From Sporosarcina ureae (GTDB lineage: Bacteria > Bacillota > Bacilli > Bacillales_A > Planococcaceae), in the NCBI RefSeq assembly GCF_029267015.1, contig NZ_JARIEA010000001.1:1-64000 (forward strand): a stretch of 64,000 nt of DNA, in the 5' to 3' direction. The notes under the pieces are model-generated. The model had not been told where the DNA came from, did no database searches, and was given only the letters and a program-made list of their open reading frames with translations. Positions 19,723 to 27,812 of the stretch are shown one piece after another. The position numbers and the translations under genes were made by a program. Each line of letters begins with the position of its first letter. Positions within the stretch are counted from its first letter, which is position 1.

Positions 19723-19752
19723 TTGCTTACTCTAGTCTATTTCCACTATAAT
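19723..19752 (+). promoter_or_regulatory. Sigma-A-type promoter
   Basis: TTGCTT and TATAAT are separated by 18 bases, ending about 30 bases before the ATG of the LRR-peptidase gene. Confidence 0.55.
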
Positions 19753-19783
19753 GGTTATACTTACCAGACCTGAGGAGGAAATT

Positions 19784-21550
19784 ATGTATAAAAAACTATT
19801 GATTGTCCCATTGGTACTATCATGCTTAATTTTTACAACCATTCCACATGTATCTGCAACATCTTCTATTAAAGATCAATCAAGATATGCAAGTGGCGAA
19901 AACATAACGTCTATGATTACGAAAGTTCAAACAGTACGTTTGCTGCCAAATTTGCAATTCGCAACACAATGGCAACCTTTACAGTTAATTGACGATCCAT
20001 TAAAACCTTGGAGAATAACTTTTAATCAGCCAATTAATATTACAGAAGAGAATACATATAAAGTAAAAATATTAGATCATGTAGGAACAGAGTTTGTTGC
20101 AGATGTATCTTTGAATTCTAAAGGCCTTGTTCTTACACCCATACTTCCATACGAAGAGGGACAAACATATACATTAATGATTCAAAGGAATATAGACAAC
20201 TATAAAGGTATTCAATTAGGTAAAGATGTTTATCAGCAATTTACATATAGACCAAAGCAAAATACAGACATAAAAATAACCGATCCTGCTTTAGAAAATG
20301 TAATACGAACTACATTAAGTAAACCGACTGGAAATATAACGACTGCTGATATGTTGAGTTTAGAAAATTTAGTCGGAGTAGATGAACAAATAAGAAGTTT
20401 GACTGGCTTAGAATATGCTATCAATCTAAAAAGATTATACCTGCAACATAATTTGATTTCGGATATTAAGCCTCTTGAGAGCTTGGTTAATTTAACCGAG
20501 TTAAGCTTAGAGGATAATCGATTGAGCGATATTAGTGCTTTATCTAATATGGGTCAATTGAGTTTGCTTTGGTTGAATCGCAATCAAATATCCATTATAG
20601 ATGCCCTTAGAAATTTAAAAAGTCTACAAGGATTGGATCTTCAGAGTAATCGAATTACGAATATAGATCCCTTAGTGGATATTCCTAATTTTAATTGGTT
20701 GAGTTTGAAAAATAATAAAATTACTACAGTAGACTCGTTGCTATCTATGAATACAAAAAGTCTTGAGTATTTATGGCTAACTGAAAACCCTTTGGAGTAT
20801 GGGGCTAATCATGTCGTAGAGACACTTAGAGCAAGAGGTGTCGGTGTTTCTCATGACGAAGTAATTTCCTTTACCATTCCTCCGTATCATGGAACAGTTT
20901 TCGTAGATCCCAATATTATTACAGCGAATGATTCTTCTAGTTTTACAACGTTACGTTACAAAGGAATGGGTAATCGAACTATGTATGATAGAAGAAGTGA
21001 AAGTTGGATACAGACATTTCCATACTTATTCCAAGCAGAATATTCCGATGGTCATCCTATTGAAATTCAAGTGAATCCTGAATTTCCAAGTATTGCAGAA
21101 GCAGAGTCGCAAGCGCTTCGTTTTGCACATCCTATTGGGCAACTACCTAATTATTTGCGAGAAAATGTTTTGACTGTATGGATTCATAAAGGGACAGAAC
21201 TGTTTGGTGGTGGAAATAACAATATTCTGATTCATACAGAGCAAGCTGATGAGTATACAGAACTTGGAGTACTAGAAGAAGTTCTATTCCATGAAGCTAC
21301 ACATACATCGCTTGATTCGTTATATAGCCATCATCCTGATTGGAAGGCTGCACAAAGATATGATGAAAATTCAATTTCCAGTTACGCAAAGGAATTTCCT
21401 GACAGGGAGGATGTCGCTGAATCGTTTTTATTGTATTACGCTATTAGGCAGAATCCAAATCGAATCCATAAGGAAATGGCAGACGTGATTAAAAACACCA
21501 TACCTAATCGAATAAAGTTTTTTGACCAACAACTTCAAAAGATGAAATAA
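19784..21550 (+). CDS. Internalin-like LRR protein fused to a zinc metallopeptidase
   Basis: The start is the ATG at 19784 (588 aa), with GAGGAGG 6 bases upstream; the in-frame ATG at 19751 overlaps the promoter. A signal peptide (residues 1-26) leads into an SbsA-type Ig domain (about 55-160). Five or six 22-residue LRRs of the internalin type follow (about 175-340; NLKRLYLQHNLISDIKPL, NLTELSLEDNRLSDISAL). A C-terminal peptidase region carries H503-E-A-T-H507, with E542 or E546 (REDVAESF) as a possible third ligand. LRRs usually bind proteins or glycans, so they may direct the peptidase to a target. No wall-anchor motif is seen. Confidence 0.8.
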   Translation: MYKKLLIVPLVLSCLIFTTIPHVSATSSIKDQSRYASGENITSMITKVQTVRLLPNLQFATQWQPLQLIDDPLKPWRITFNQPINITEENTYKVKILDHVGTEFVADVSLNSKGLVLTPILPYEEGQTYTLMIQRNIDNYKGIQLGKDVYQQFTYRPKQNTDIKITDPALENVIRTTLSKPTGNITTADMLSLENLVGVDEQIRSLTGLEYAINLKRLYLQHNLISDIKPLESLVNLTELSLEDNRLSDISALSNMGQLSLLWLNRNQISIIDALRNLKSLQGLDLQSNRITNIDPLVDIPNFNWLSLKNNKITTVDSLLSMNTKSLEYLWLTENPLEYGANHVVETLRARGVGVSHDEVISFTIPPYHGTVFVDPNIITANDSSSFTTLRYKGMGNRTMYDRRSESWIQTFPYLFQAEYSDGHPIEIQVNPEFPSIAEAESQALRFAHPIGQLPNYLRENVLTVWIHKGTELFGGGNNNILIHTEQADEYTELGVLEEVLFHEATHTSLDSLYSHHPDWKAAQRYDENSISSYAKEFPDREDVAESFLLYYAIRQNPNRIHKEMADVIKNTIPNRIKFFDQQLQKMK

Positions 21551-21560
21551 AGAGAATTCT

Positions 21561-21726
21561 TATGCAGCGGTCTATGCACTCTTAGAGCAAACGGAAGATG
21601 AAGAAGATCTTGTGGGAGAGCCCGAGCAAAAAGTGACGGGCTTCAGTGATTATGATGCAATCCTATCAAACAGGCGAGAAATATACGCTGTTTATTGATA
21701 AAGCGATTAAGAGTAAACCTGGTTAA
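21561..21726 (+). pseudogene. Frameshifted remnant of an unknown gene
   Basis: One frame from 21561 reads YAAVYALLEQTEDEEDL ... FSDYDAIL before a stop at 21696. A second frame then continues in protein-like sequence (GEKYTLFIDKAIKSKPG) to a stop at 21724. There is no start or ribosome binding site. This looks like the C-terminal end of a decayed gene with one frameshift. Confidence 0.35.
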
Positions 21727-21790
21727 ACGTTAAATAAGTCTATCAAAAAACATTTTATGTACGATGAAAATCAGTAATTGAACTATAAGC

Positions 21791-21836
21791 AAAGAGTCAT
21801 CTAATCCAAAAGTGATTAGATGACTCTTTGTTTTAT
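21791..21836. terminator. Bidirectional terminator
   Basis: AAAGAGTCATCTAATC pairs with GATTAGATGACTCTTT around a 7-base loop, then TGTTTT. It lies between the LRR-peptidase and the convergent transporter gene. Confidence 0.85.
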
Positions 21837-21854
21837 GAAAAGAATATAGTGCTT

Positions 21855-22739
21855 TTATCGAGGTCGCTGCAACAGATTATCACGCTTCTTATCTACTTGT
21901 TTATTTTTAATAAACATATACAATGACGCACCGAAAATGATGAAATAGCCTAAGATACTGTAGCGATCAGGTATCTGCGCAAGAAATACTAATCCAAGCA
22001 ATGCTGTAAACACGACCGAGAAATAGTTGAAGACAGAAATTTCTTTCGCAGGTGCGAATTTATAAGCGAGTGTGATGCCAAATTGTCCGACCGTCGCAAA
22101 AACGCCGCCTAGGAGTAAGTATATCGTTTGTTGCATCGTCATCGGTTCATAGCCGTAGATGACAAACGGTAAGAGTACTACTGTTGTGAATCCTGAGAAG
22201 TAAAATACCACTGTGTAAAATTGCTCTCGGTTACCAAGTGCACGTAGCGCTGTATAGGCAGCGCCTGCAAAAACAGCGGATAAGATTCCCGCTGCATAGG
22301 GCACGATATCCAGCGAGAAAGAAGGCTTTATGATGAAAAGGGTGCCGAGAAAAGCAATAATGATACTATAAATTTGATAAGGCTTCACATATTCTTTTAA
22401 GAAGAATGCTGCAAAAATGATAGTGAAGAATGGACTCATTTTATTGAGCATATCTGCATCGGCAAGAACTAGATGATCAATTGCGTAAAATAGTAAAACG
22501 ATGCCGATCATGCCGAGGGTTGAACGCAGTAGCAGAAGAGGCTGGTTTTCTTTCTTACCAAAAAGACGTTCTTTGAAATAAATTACAAAGAAAAATGAAA
22601 TCACCATCGATACACCATTTCTGAAAATGGTCTTTTGCAATGTCGGTACATCTCCTGATAATTTAACGAATAATGTCATGATAGAAAAACCGAATGCTGA
22701 TAGTAATAAAAGTATAATTCCTTTGTTTCGATTTGACAT
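21855..22739 (-). CDS. EamA/DMT-family transporter
   Basis: The start is the ATG at 22739 (294 aa), with GGTGG just upstream; longer in-frame extensions have none. Ten hydrophobic segments in two five-helix halves match the drug/metabolite transporter fold (SNRNKGIILLLLSAFGFSIM; the second half begins near PYAAGILSAVFAGAAYTALR). The family exports small metabolites or drugs by proton or sodium exchange; the substrate cannot be read from sequence. It appears monocistronic and ends at a strong terminator. Confidence 0.85.
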   Translation of the reverse strand: MSNRNKGIILLLLSAFGFSIMTLFVKLSGDVPTLQKTIFRNGVSMVISFFFVIYFKERLFGKKENQPLLLLRSTLGMIGIVLLFYAIDHLVLADADMLNKMSPFFTIIFAAFFLKEYVKPYQIYSIIIAFLGTLFIIKPSFSLDIVPYAAGILSAVFAGAAYTALRALGNREQFYTVVFYFSGFTTVVLLPFVIYGYEPMTMQQTIYLLLGGVFATVGQFGITLAYKFAPAKEISVFNYFSVVFTALLGLVFLAQIPDRYSILGYFIIFGASLYMFIKNKQVDKKRDNLLQRPR

Positions 22740-22805
22740 AGTAACCACCAATCTTTTGTATTCGGTATGTATGTTACCATAACTTCTTTTAGTTTTCTTC
22801 ATTGC

Positions 22806-22831
22806 GAGTACCAGGTCCCCACACAATTCAG
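22806..22831. repeat. Half copy of a dispersed palindromic repeat
   Basis: GAGTACCAGGTCCCCACACAATT shares its core with the repeats at 24825 and 24974. Confidence 0.55.
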
Positions 22832-22996
22832 GTAACCTTACTTATGCGCCACACAAGTAGTTTTCAAATCCATCCATCGCATGCCATACATAGTGCATCA
22901 TCAAATTTCATCCTATCCAAAGAATTCATTCACCCATATTCCTATTCCCAACATACCCTATAAAAGCATTGCTAAATGTAGGAAGGGGAATGATGT

Positions 22997-24736
22997 ATGA
23001 CAAACGAATTCCATTATGGAGAGTCACGACCGAACATTCTATTTTTAATGGTGGACCAGGATCGATTTCCGCCTGTTTATGAAACCAAGGCGATACAAAA
23101 GTGGAGAAGAAAGAATTTAGTTGCGCAGAACCTATTACGAAAAAATGGTCTTTCATTTTTGAACCATTATGCAGCGAGTACGGCTTGCTCTCCCAGCCGG
23201 ACGTCATTATATACAGGGCACTATCCTTCATTACATGGTGTCACGCAAACACCCGGTGCTGCAAAGGGCTCTTTCGACGCGGATCTATTCTGGCTGGATC
23301 CGAATACAGTTCCAACTACAGGGGATTACTTCCGCGCTGCGGGCTACAAAACATTTTGGAAAGGGAAATGGCATGCGTCGGAACCTGATATCCTCATTCC
23401 GGGAACAAAAAATTCATTGCCCAGTTATGATCCAAATACGGGGGTGCCTAATAAACAAGACGAGAGATTGTATCGAAAAGCAGACCGACTGAATGAATAC
23501 GGCTTTTCTGAGTGGATTGGCCCAGATCCGCATGGTGCGGATCCCAGAAATTCAGCTTCATCTGCAGGCACTGGAACGAGTGGGCGCGATGAAGTGTATG
23601 CAGCGGATACCGTGAAACTGATTAAACAATTAGATAAAGATAGACATTGTGATAAAAAGGATACCCCTTGGTTTATTCAATGTTCATTCGTCAACCCGCA
23701 TGATATCGCATTGTATGGTATGTTTTCTGCCATTTCTCCCAACTTTCATTTCGAAGTGGATTCAACACTACCTTTCATCCCTCCCGCCCCAACTGTTAAC
23801 GAATCATTGCAGTCGAAACCGTCTGTACAGGAAAGTTATCGGCAAACGTATCCAAAAGGGCTTCAGCCCATACATGATAATAATTTTTACCGTCAGCTTT
23901 ATTACAGTCTTCAAAAAGAAGTGGATAACGAACTCCTCAAAGTCCTGACCGCTCTCCAACAGTCTAGTTTTTTTGATAATACGATAATCGTGTTCACTTC
24001 GGATCATGGTGAGCAACTGGGTGCACATGGCGGCTTGTATCAGAAATGGTACACGATGTACGAAGAATCCATTCATGTTCCTCTCATCATTCAAAGCCCA
24101 ACACATTTCACTAAAGCAGAATCTACCAACATGCTAACGAGTCACGTCGATATACTGCCTACTCTTTTAGGATTAGCCGGAATTGACACTGTGTCTATAC
24201 AACGCAAACTATCTCGCGATCATACAGAAACACAACCGCTCGTTGGAAGGAATCTAACACCGCTCTTTTACGGCCGTGACCAGTTCTTTCGGGCAAATGA
24301 ACCGTTGTATTTCATGACAGAAGATAATGTCTTCAAAGGGCTCAACCAAACAAACCCGATTACCGGGCGTCCTTATGAACAAGTTGTCCAACCAAGCTCA
24401 ATCGAAGCTGTCATTGCCTTACTTCAAACGGGATGCAACAATGAGTATGAAATTTGGAAATTCGCCCGATACTTCGACAACCCACAATTTTGGACGGATC
24501 CAATAGTCAGTGATACCACATTGGTTAAGGAAGATGGATGCTTAGTAGAAAGCATCAAAACTGAACCGGTTGGCGATCAATTTGAAATCTACAATCTTAC
24601 AAAAGATCCGCAAGAGACGAACAACTTAGCTGATCCTGCCCATGCATCGGAGAAATCAGAACTGATCCGTTGTAAATTGGAACAGATGTTGGCGGATGAG
24701 CGTGGTAAGAAACGATTACTTCCAAGAAAGCAGTAG
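22997..24736 (+). CDS. Type I sulfatase (Cys-type)
   Basis: The 579-aa cytoplasmic protein (no signal peptide) has the sulfatase signature C64-S-P-S-R followed by TSLYTGHYPS. Cys64 would be converted to formylglycine, the catalytic residue. An N-terminal metal-binding stretch (LFLMVDQDRFPP) and a second one (SDHGEQLGAHGG, around residue 335) complete the active site. It hydrolyses sulfate esters, possibly aryl or choline sulfate. No formylglycine-generating enzyme is in this window. It stands alone, with a repeat-rich region downstream. Confidence 0.85.
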   Translation: MTNEFHYGESRPNILFLMVDQDRFPPVYETKAIQKWRRKNLVAQNLLRKNGLSFLNHYAASTACSPSRTSLYTGHYPSLHGVTQTPGAAKGSFDADLFWLDPNTVPTTGDYFRAAGYKTFWKGKWHASEPDILIPGTKNSLPSYDPNTGVPNKQDERLYRKADRLNEYGFSEWIGPDPHGADPRNSASSAGTGTSGRDEVYAADTVKLIKQLDKDRHCDKKDTPWFIQCSFVNPHDIALYGMFSAISPNFHFEVDSTLPFIPPAPTVNESLQSKPSVQESYRQTYPKGLQPIHDNNFYRQLYYSLQKEVDNELLKVLTALQQSSFFDNTIIVFTSDHGEQLGAHGGLYQKWYTMYEESIHVPLIIQSPTHFTKAESTNMLTSHVDILPTLLGLAGIDTVSIQRKLSRDHTETQPLVGRNLTPLFYGRDQFFRANEPLYFMTEDNVFKGLNQTNPITGRPYEQVVQPSSIEAVIALLQTGCNNEYEIWKFARYFDNPQFWTDPIVSDTTLVKEDGCLVESIKTEPVGDQFEIYNLTKDPQETNNLADPAHASEKSELIRCKLEQMLADERGKKRLLPRKQ

Positions 24737-24824
24737 GTGCATGACTAGAAGCCGTGCACTGCAGGACTCAGAGTTTGAAGTTTCCGCCAAGTTTTCACTT
24801 ATACATTATAATCCTTAGAACAGA

Positions 24825-24870
24825 GTACCAGGTCCCCACGCAATTCTAAATTGTATCGGGACCTGGTACC
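24825..24870. repeat. Palindromic repeat (full copy)
   Basis: GTACCAGGTCCC (24825-24836) pairs exactly with GGGACCTGGTAC (24858-24869), and CAATT/AATTG pairs inside the loop. It could fold as a long hairpin in RNA and end the sulfatase transcript, or be a mobile REP-like element. Confidence 0.65.
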
Positions 24871-24884
24871 TTTAAAATCCTTCG

Positions 24885-24977
24885 CAGGGCAAGGATGTGC
24901 TGTATAAAGAGTACGGCGATTATCACTTCATCCATGTGTTCGAAGTAGAAACAGAAACATCTATTGAAAGAAGGTGA
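24885..24977 (+). pseudogene. Remnant: C-terminal end of an unknown protein
   Basis: The frame QGKDVLYKEYGDYHFIHVFE ... ERR-stop looks coding but has no start and an upstream stop. It is flanked on both sides by copies of the palindromic repeat. Confidence 0.3.
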
Positions 24978-24993
24978 CAGGTCCCCACACAAT
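24974..24993. repeat. Half copy of the palindromic repeat
   Basis: GACAGGTCCCCACACAATT, the same core as at 22806 and 24825. Confidence 0.5.
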
Positions 24994-24995
24994 TA

Positions 24996-25151
24996 TGTAT
25001 CTTTATACCTTGCGTTATCGTATAATTAATTGGAATCAGTAAATTGCTAATTTTAAGGGAATGCCGAATTATGCCGATTTTGGTTACAGGCGCCTTAGAC
25101 AATAGTGTACTCATGGCATATGTTCCGTTATTATTTTGCAACATAAAATAA
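24996..25151 (+). pseudogene. Duplicated promoter block with truncated response-regulator start
   Basis: 24996-25070 closely matches 26175-26249, the region upstream of the REC-phosphatase gene (TGTATCTTTATAC, CGTATAAT, AGTAAATT-CTAATTTTAAGGG). The ATG at 25071 aligns with the ATG at 26250 and reads MPILVTGALDNSV before diverging and stopping at 25149. It appears to be a decayed or truncated second copy of that gene start. Confidence 0.55.
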
Positions 25152-25220
25152 GAAATAGTATAACCGGTGTTATTGTGCAGGTAAAATGAATGACACTTAC
25201 TACTAGTGATGGGGGTCAGG

Positions 25221-25991
25221 ATGATGTCTGTTATTTTTGTATTGGCCATGTTTGGTTGGTTAGGATTTAGTATAATGTGGCTTGTGTCGTTATTTAAGAG
25301 GAATGGAACTGCGAAAAGAAACTTTAGTATAGGTGTTGTATGTTTTCTAGTTTTTATCATAACAGGAAACTTCGTAGATTCAGACGAGGAAGTGGCATCG
25401 GACAAACCCACCGTTGTGGAAACGGTAGCTTCTGATGACAAGACAAAAGCGCCTACTGAAGAAGTAAGTAAAGATCATGGGAAAGAACAAGCCGAAAAGG
25501 TCGAAGCAGAGAATAAAGTTAAGGTAGAGCAAGAAGCTCTAGCTAAGAAAGAAAATGAAGAAAAAGCGGAAAAAGAAAGAATCGCAAGAGAAAAGGCTGC
25601 TAAAGAAAAAGCAGCAAAGGAAAAAGCGGAATCTGAAGAACTTGCTAGAGCAGAAGCCGAAGCGAAAAAACCAATCAGCACCGACTTTGTATCATTCGAT
25701 CAGCCATATGAGGATATGACAGATATCCAGAAAAAAGCATTCTGGAAAGATGTAAAAGGAAAGCGTGTTCAATGGACAGGAACCGTTACGGAAGTCACAA
25801 AAGACAGTATTCAATTGAAAATTAAAAACACGACATTTATCAGTGATGTCGTTGCCTTTATAGCAAAGGAAGAGAGAGATAATTTAATAAATATTAATTT
25901 AGATGAAACAATCACTATTAATGGGGAGCTATCTTCTAAGAAAGGAATCGTTCTACCATGGTCATTAAGCGATACGATCATTATTGAGTAG
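25221..25991 (+). CDS. Membrane protein with charged linker and OB-like domain
   Basis: About 256 aa. Two N-terminal hydrophobic segments (SVIFVLAMFGWLGFSIMWLV and FSIGVVCFLVFIITG) are followed by a long Lys/Glu/Ala-rich stretch (about 60-155) that should form a charged helix or coil. The C-terminal beta domain (WTGTVTEVTKDSIQLKIK ... TITINGELSSKKG) has the pattern of tRNA_anti-like OB folds found in exported proteins. The ATG at 25221 follows GGGGGTCAGG; the ATG at 25224 and a GTG at 25206 are alternatives. Whether the tail faces out or in is unclear. Function unknown. Confidence 0.75.
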   Translation: MMSVIFVLAMFGWLGFSIMWLVSLFKRNGTAKRNFSIGVVCFLVFIITGNFVDSDEEVASDKPTVVETVASDDKTKAPTEEVSKDHGKEQAEKVEAENKVKVEQEALAKKENEEKAEKERIAREKAAKEKAAKEKAESEELARAEAEAKKPISTDFVSFDQPYEDMTDIQKKAFWKDVKGKRVQWTGTVTEVTKDSIQLKIKNTTFISDVVAFIAKEERDNLININLDETITINGELSSKKGIVLPWSLSDTIIIE

Positions 25992-26121
25992 ACATACTAA
26001 TATGCTACCCTGGCAGAGCACTTGGTCATACACAATTAAGTAAGGCAGTTCTACTACATGGGAATGAGGACGAATGGATATAACGTAATGAGAAGTATTT
26101 AACCCTATTATAATAAGAGAG

Positions 26122-26165
26122 AAAGTCTTTCAATCGCAAAAACGATGTGAAAGACTTTTTTCTAT
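26122..26165 (+). terminator. Rho-independent terminator
   Basis: AAAGTCTTTCA-ATCG-loop-CGAT-TGAAAGACTTT followed by TTTTC; it ends the OB-like gene before the signalling operon. Confidence 0.85.
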
Positions 26166-26174
26166 AAAAGAGCC

Positions 26175-26249
26175 TGTATCTTTATACATTGTCATATCGT
26201 ATAATCAATAAGAACCAGTAAATTACTAATTTTAAGGGGACATTGAATG
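26175..26249 (+). promoter_or_regulatory. Promoter region of the partner-switching operon
   Basis: Conserved with 24996-25070. It contains TATAAT near 26208 and the AAGGGG ribosome binding site before the ATG at 26250. No good -35 box; the conserved TGTATCTTTATAC block is a candidate upstream element. Confidence 0.45.
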
Positions 26250-27371
26250 ATGACGATTCTAATTATCGGTGACGTAGGCAATGATGTCCTTAAAATTCAA
26301 AAAAACTTGCAACAACTGGGACTGTATACGATTCATGTATTTCAAAGTGCCTATACAGCGATTCAATATGAACATTTGTTTTTAAAAGAAGAAATTAAGC
26401 TGATCATCTATGACGCGAATTTGGATGCAGATAACTGTGAAGCGCATTGTCGGGAAATTGAGGCACTGTGTGTATGGCGGGATGTGCCGATTTTGTTGTC
26501 GACGTCTTATGAGAAACCGATTATCTTTGAGCGCTTACTGGAAGTTGGGATTTTTGATTTTATTCTAAAGCCATTTGACTTTTTTCAGCTCAAGACGCGA
26601 ATTCGAATTGCGCTTACCTATTATGAGGAAACGAAAAAGCGGAAAGAGCATGAGTATCAGCTTGCGGTAGATTTAGCGATAGCAAAAAACGTCCAGAAAA
26701 GTGCGTTGACTCCCGCGTTGTCGCTACCGCATATTGAGGTGGATGGGATTTATTTCACCTCCCACTCTCTTGGCGGAGATATGTATTGCTGGTTTCAGCT
26801 CGATGAACATTTAACGGCGGTCATGCTGTTTGATGTGATGGGGCATGGGGTGGCGGCGTCACTTGTGACGATGTCGATTCGTTCCTTACTCAAGGAGATT
26901 ATCATGAAGTTGATTGATCCGGTGAGTGTAATAAAAGAAGTGAACCGGAAAATTTATGAATTGTTTTCTACTGATGGGCTGGATTCATTTTTAGTGACAG
27001 CCATTTATGCGGTTATAGATAAGAAAAACGGTACACTGCAGTATGTAAATGCTTCACATCCAGAAGGTGTCATGTTCGGGAAGTATGGAGAAACTGTAAT
27101 GATGCATGCGAATTCTCCCATTCTCGGTTTGTTCCCATCGATTCAAGTGCAGGCGAAGAGTATTCGTTTGACGGGGTGGCACCGTATTATTTTGTACACA
27201 GACGGGTTGGGGACGTTATATCCTGATCAGAAAATTGACTGGAGCTTTTTTCATTCGCACAGTTCACAAAATAGTCGCGTCATGTTGCGGAAGTTTACGG
27301 AAGAGTTTGGATTATCACATTTGCCATTGGAAGACGATATTACAGTGGTTTCGATTACCACTTCGTTATAA
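26250..27371 (+). CDS. Response regulator with PP2C-type (SpoIIE/RsbU) phosphatase
   Basis: The 373-aa protein has a CheY-like receiver (residues 1-120; phospho-acceptor Asp in LIIYDANLD near residue 55, Lys in LKPFD) and a PP2C-type phosphatase (about 150-373) with metal residues in GGDMYCW, FDVMGHG and LEDDITVV. Such proteins dephosphorylate a STAS antagonist in partner-switching systems. The duplicated upstream block aligns with the ATG at 26250, which supports this start over the ATG one codon earlier. It is the first gene of a four-gene operon (kinase, chemoreceptor, STAS). No cognate histidine kinase is in the window. Confidence 0.9.
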   Translation: MTILIIGDVGNDVLKIQKNLQQLGLYTIHVFQSAYTAIQYEHLFLKEEIKLIIYDANLDADNCEAHCREIEALCVWRDVPILLSTSYEKPIIFERLLEVGIFDFILKPFDFFQLKTRIRIALTYYEETKKRKEHEYQLAVDLAIAKNVQKSALTPALSLPHIEVDGIYFTSHSLGGDMYCWFQLDEHLTAVMLFDVMGHGVAASLVTMSIRSLLKEIIMKLIDPVSVIKEVNRKIYELFSTDGLDSFLVTAIYAVIDKKNGTLQYVNASHPEGVMFGKYGETVMMHANSPILGLFPSIQVQAKSIRLTGWHRIILYTDGLGTLYPDQKIDWSFFHSHSSQNSRVMLRKFTEEFGLSHLPLEDDITVVSITTSL

Positions 27372-27386
27372 GTGAGGGAAGTATGT

Positions 27387-27812
27387 ATGGAATTTAAGTT
27401 CACGATTACACCCAATCAACAGTCGATTCAGTTGATAGATCAATTAATGGAAAGTTACATGGCACTGTATTCGATTCCATTTGCAACAGAAATTTGTTTT
27501 GTGACGCACGAGCTGGTCATTAATGCAGTGGAGGCAATGGAGAAAGAAGGACGGACAGAGTCGATTGAAGTACATATGCGAAATGATGAACAACATCTGC
27601 ACATTACAGTGTCTGATTTTGCGAAAGGGATACCTGAAGAACAATGGCCAGTGGTGCTTGATGCAACTATAGACAGTGAGAGCTTTTGTGAGCGGGGGCG
27701 CGGGTTTTTGTTCATTCAGCATATGGTTGATCAGCTGTGGTTTGAACAACTGTCTGATCAACAGTTTTTAGTCGGCGTGAAGAAAAATTTAGTGATGGCG
27801 GTGGAAAAGTAA
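27387..27812 (+). CDS. RsbW-like serine kinase / anti-sigma-type ATPase
   Basis: A 141-aa HATPase_c protein. The N-box is THELVINAVEA and the G1/G2 boxes are DFAKGIP and RGRGFLFI. In partner switching this kinase binds a target and phosphorylates its STAS antagonist. The start at 27387 has GAGGGAAG upstream; a GTG at 27372 lacks one. It lies 15 bases after the phosphatase gene and directly abuts the chemoreceptor gene. No sigma factor is encoded nearby, so the target need not be a sigma factor. Confidence 0.85.
   Translation: MEFKFTITPNQQSIQLIDQLMESYMALYSIPFATEICFVTHELVINAVEAMEKEGRTESIEVHMRNDEQHLHITVSDFAKGIPEEQWPVVLDATIDSESFCERGRGFLFIQHMVDQLWFEQLSDQQFLVGVKKNLVMAVEK

Noticed and set aside
23101-23948. 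Alternative plus-strand frames inside the sulfatase gene
   Set aside because: They overlap the complete sulfatase with its intact C-x-P-S-R motif; no domains of their own.
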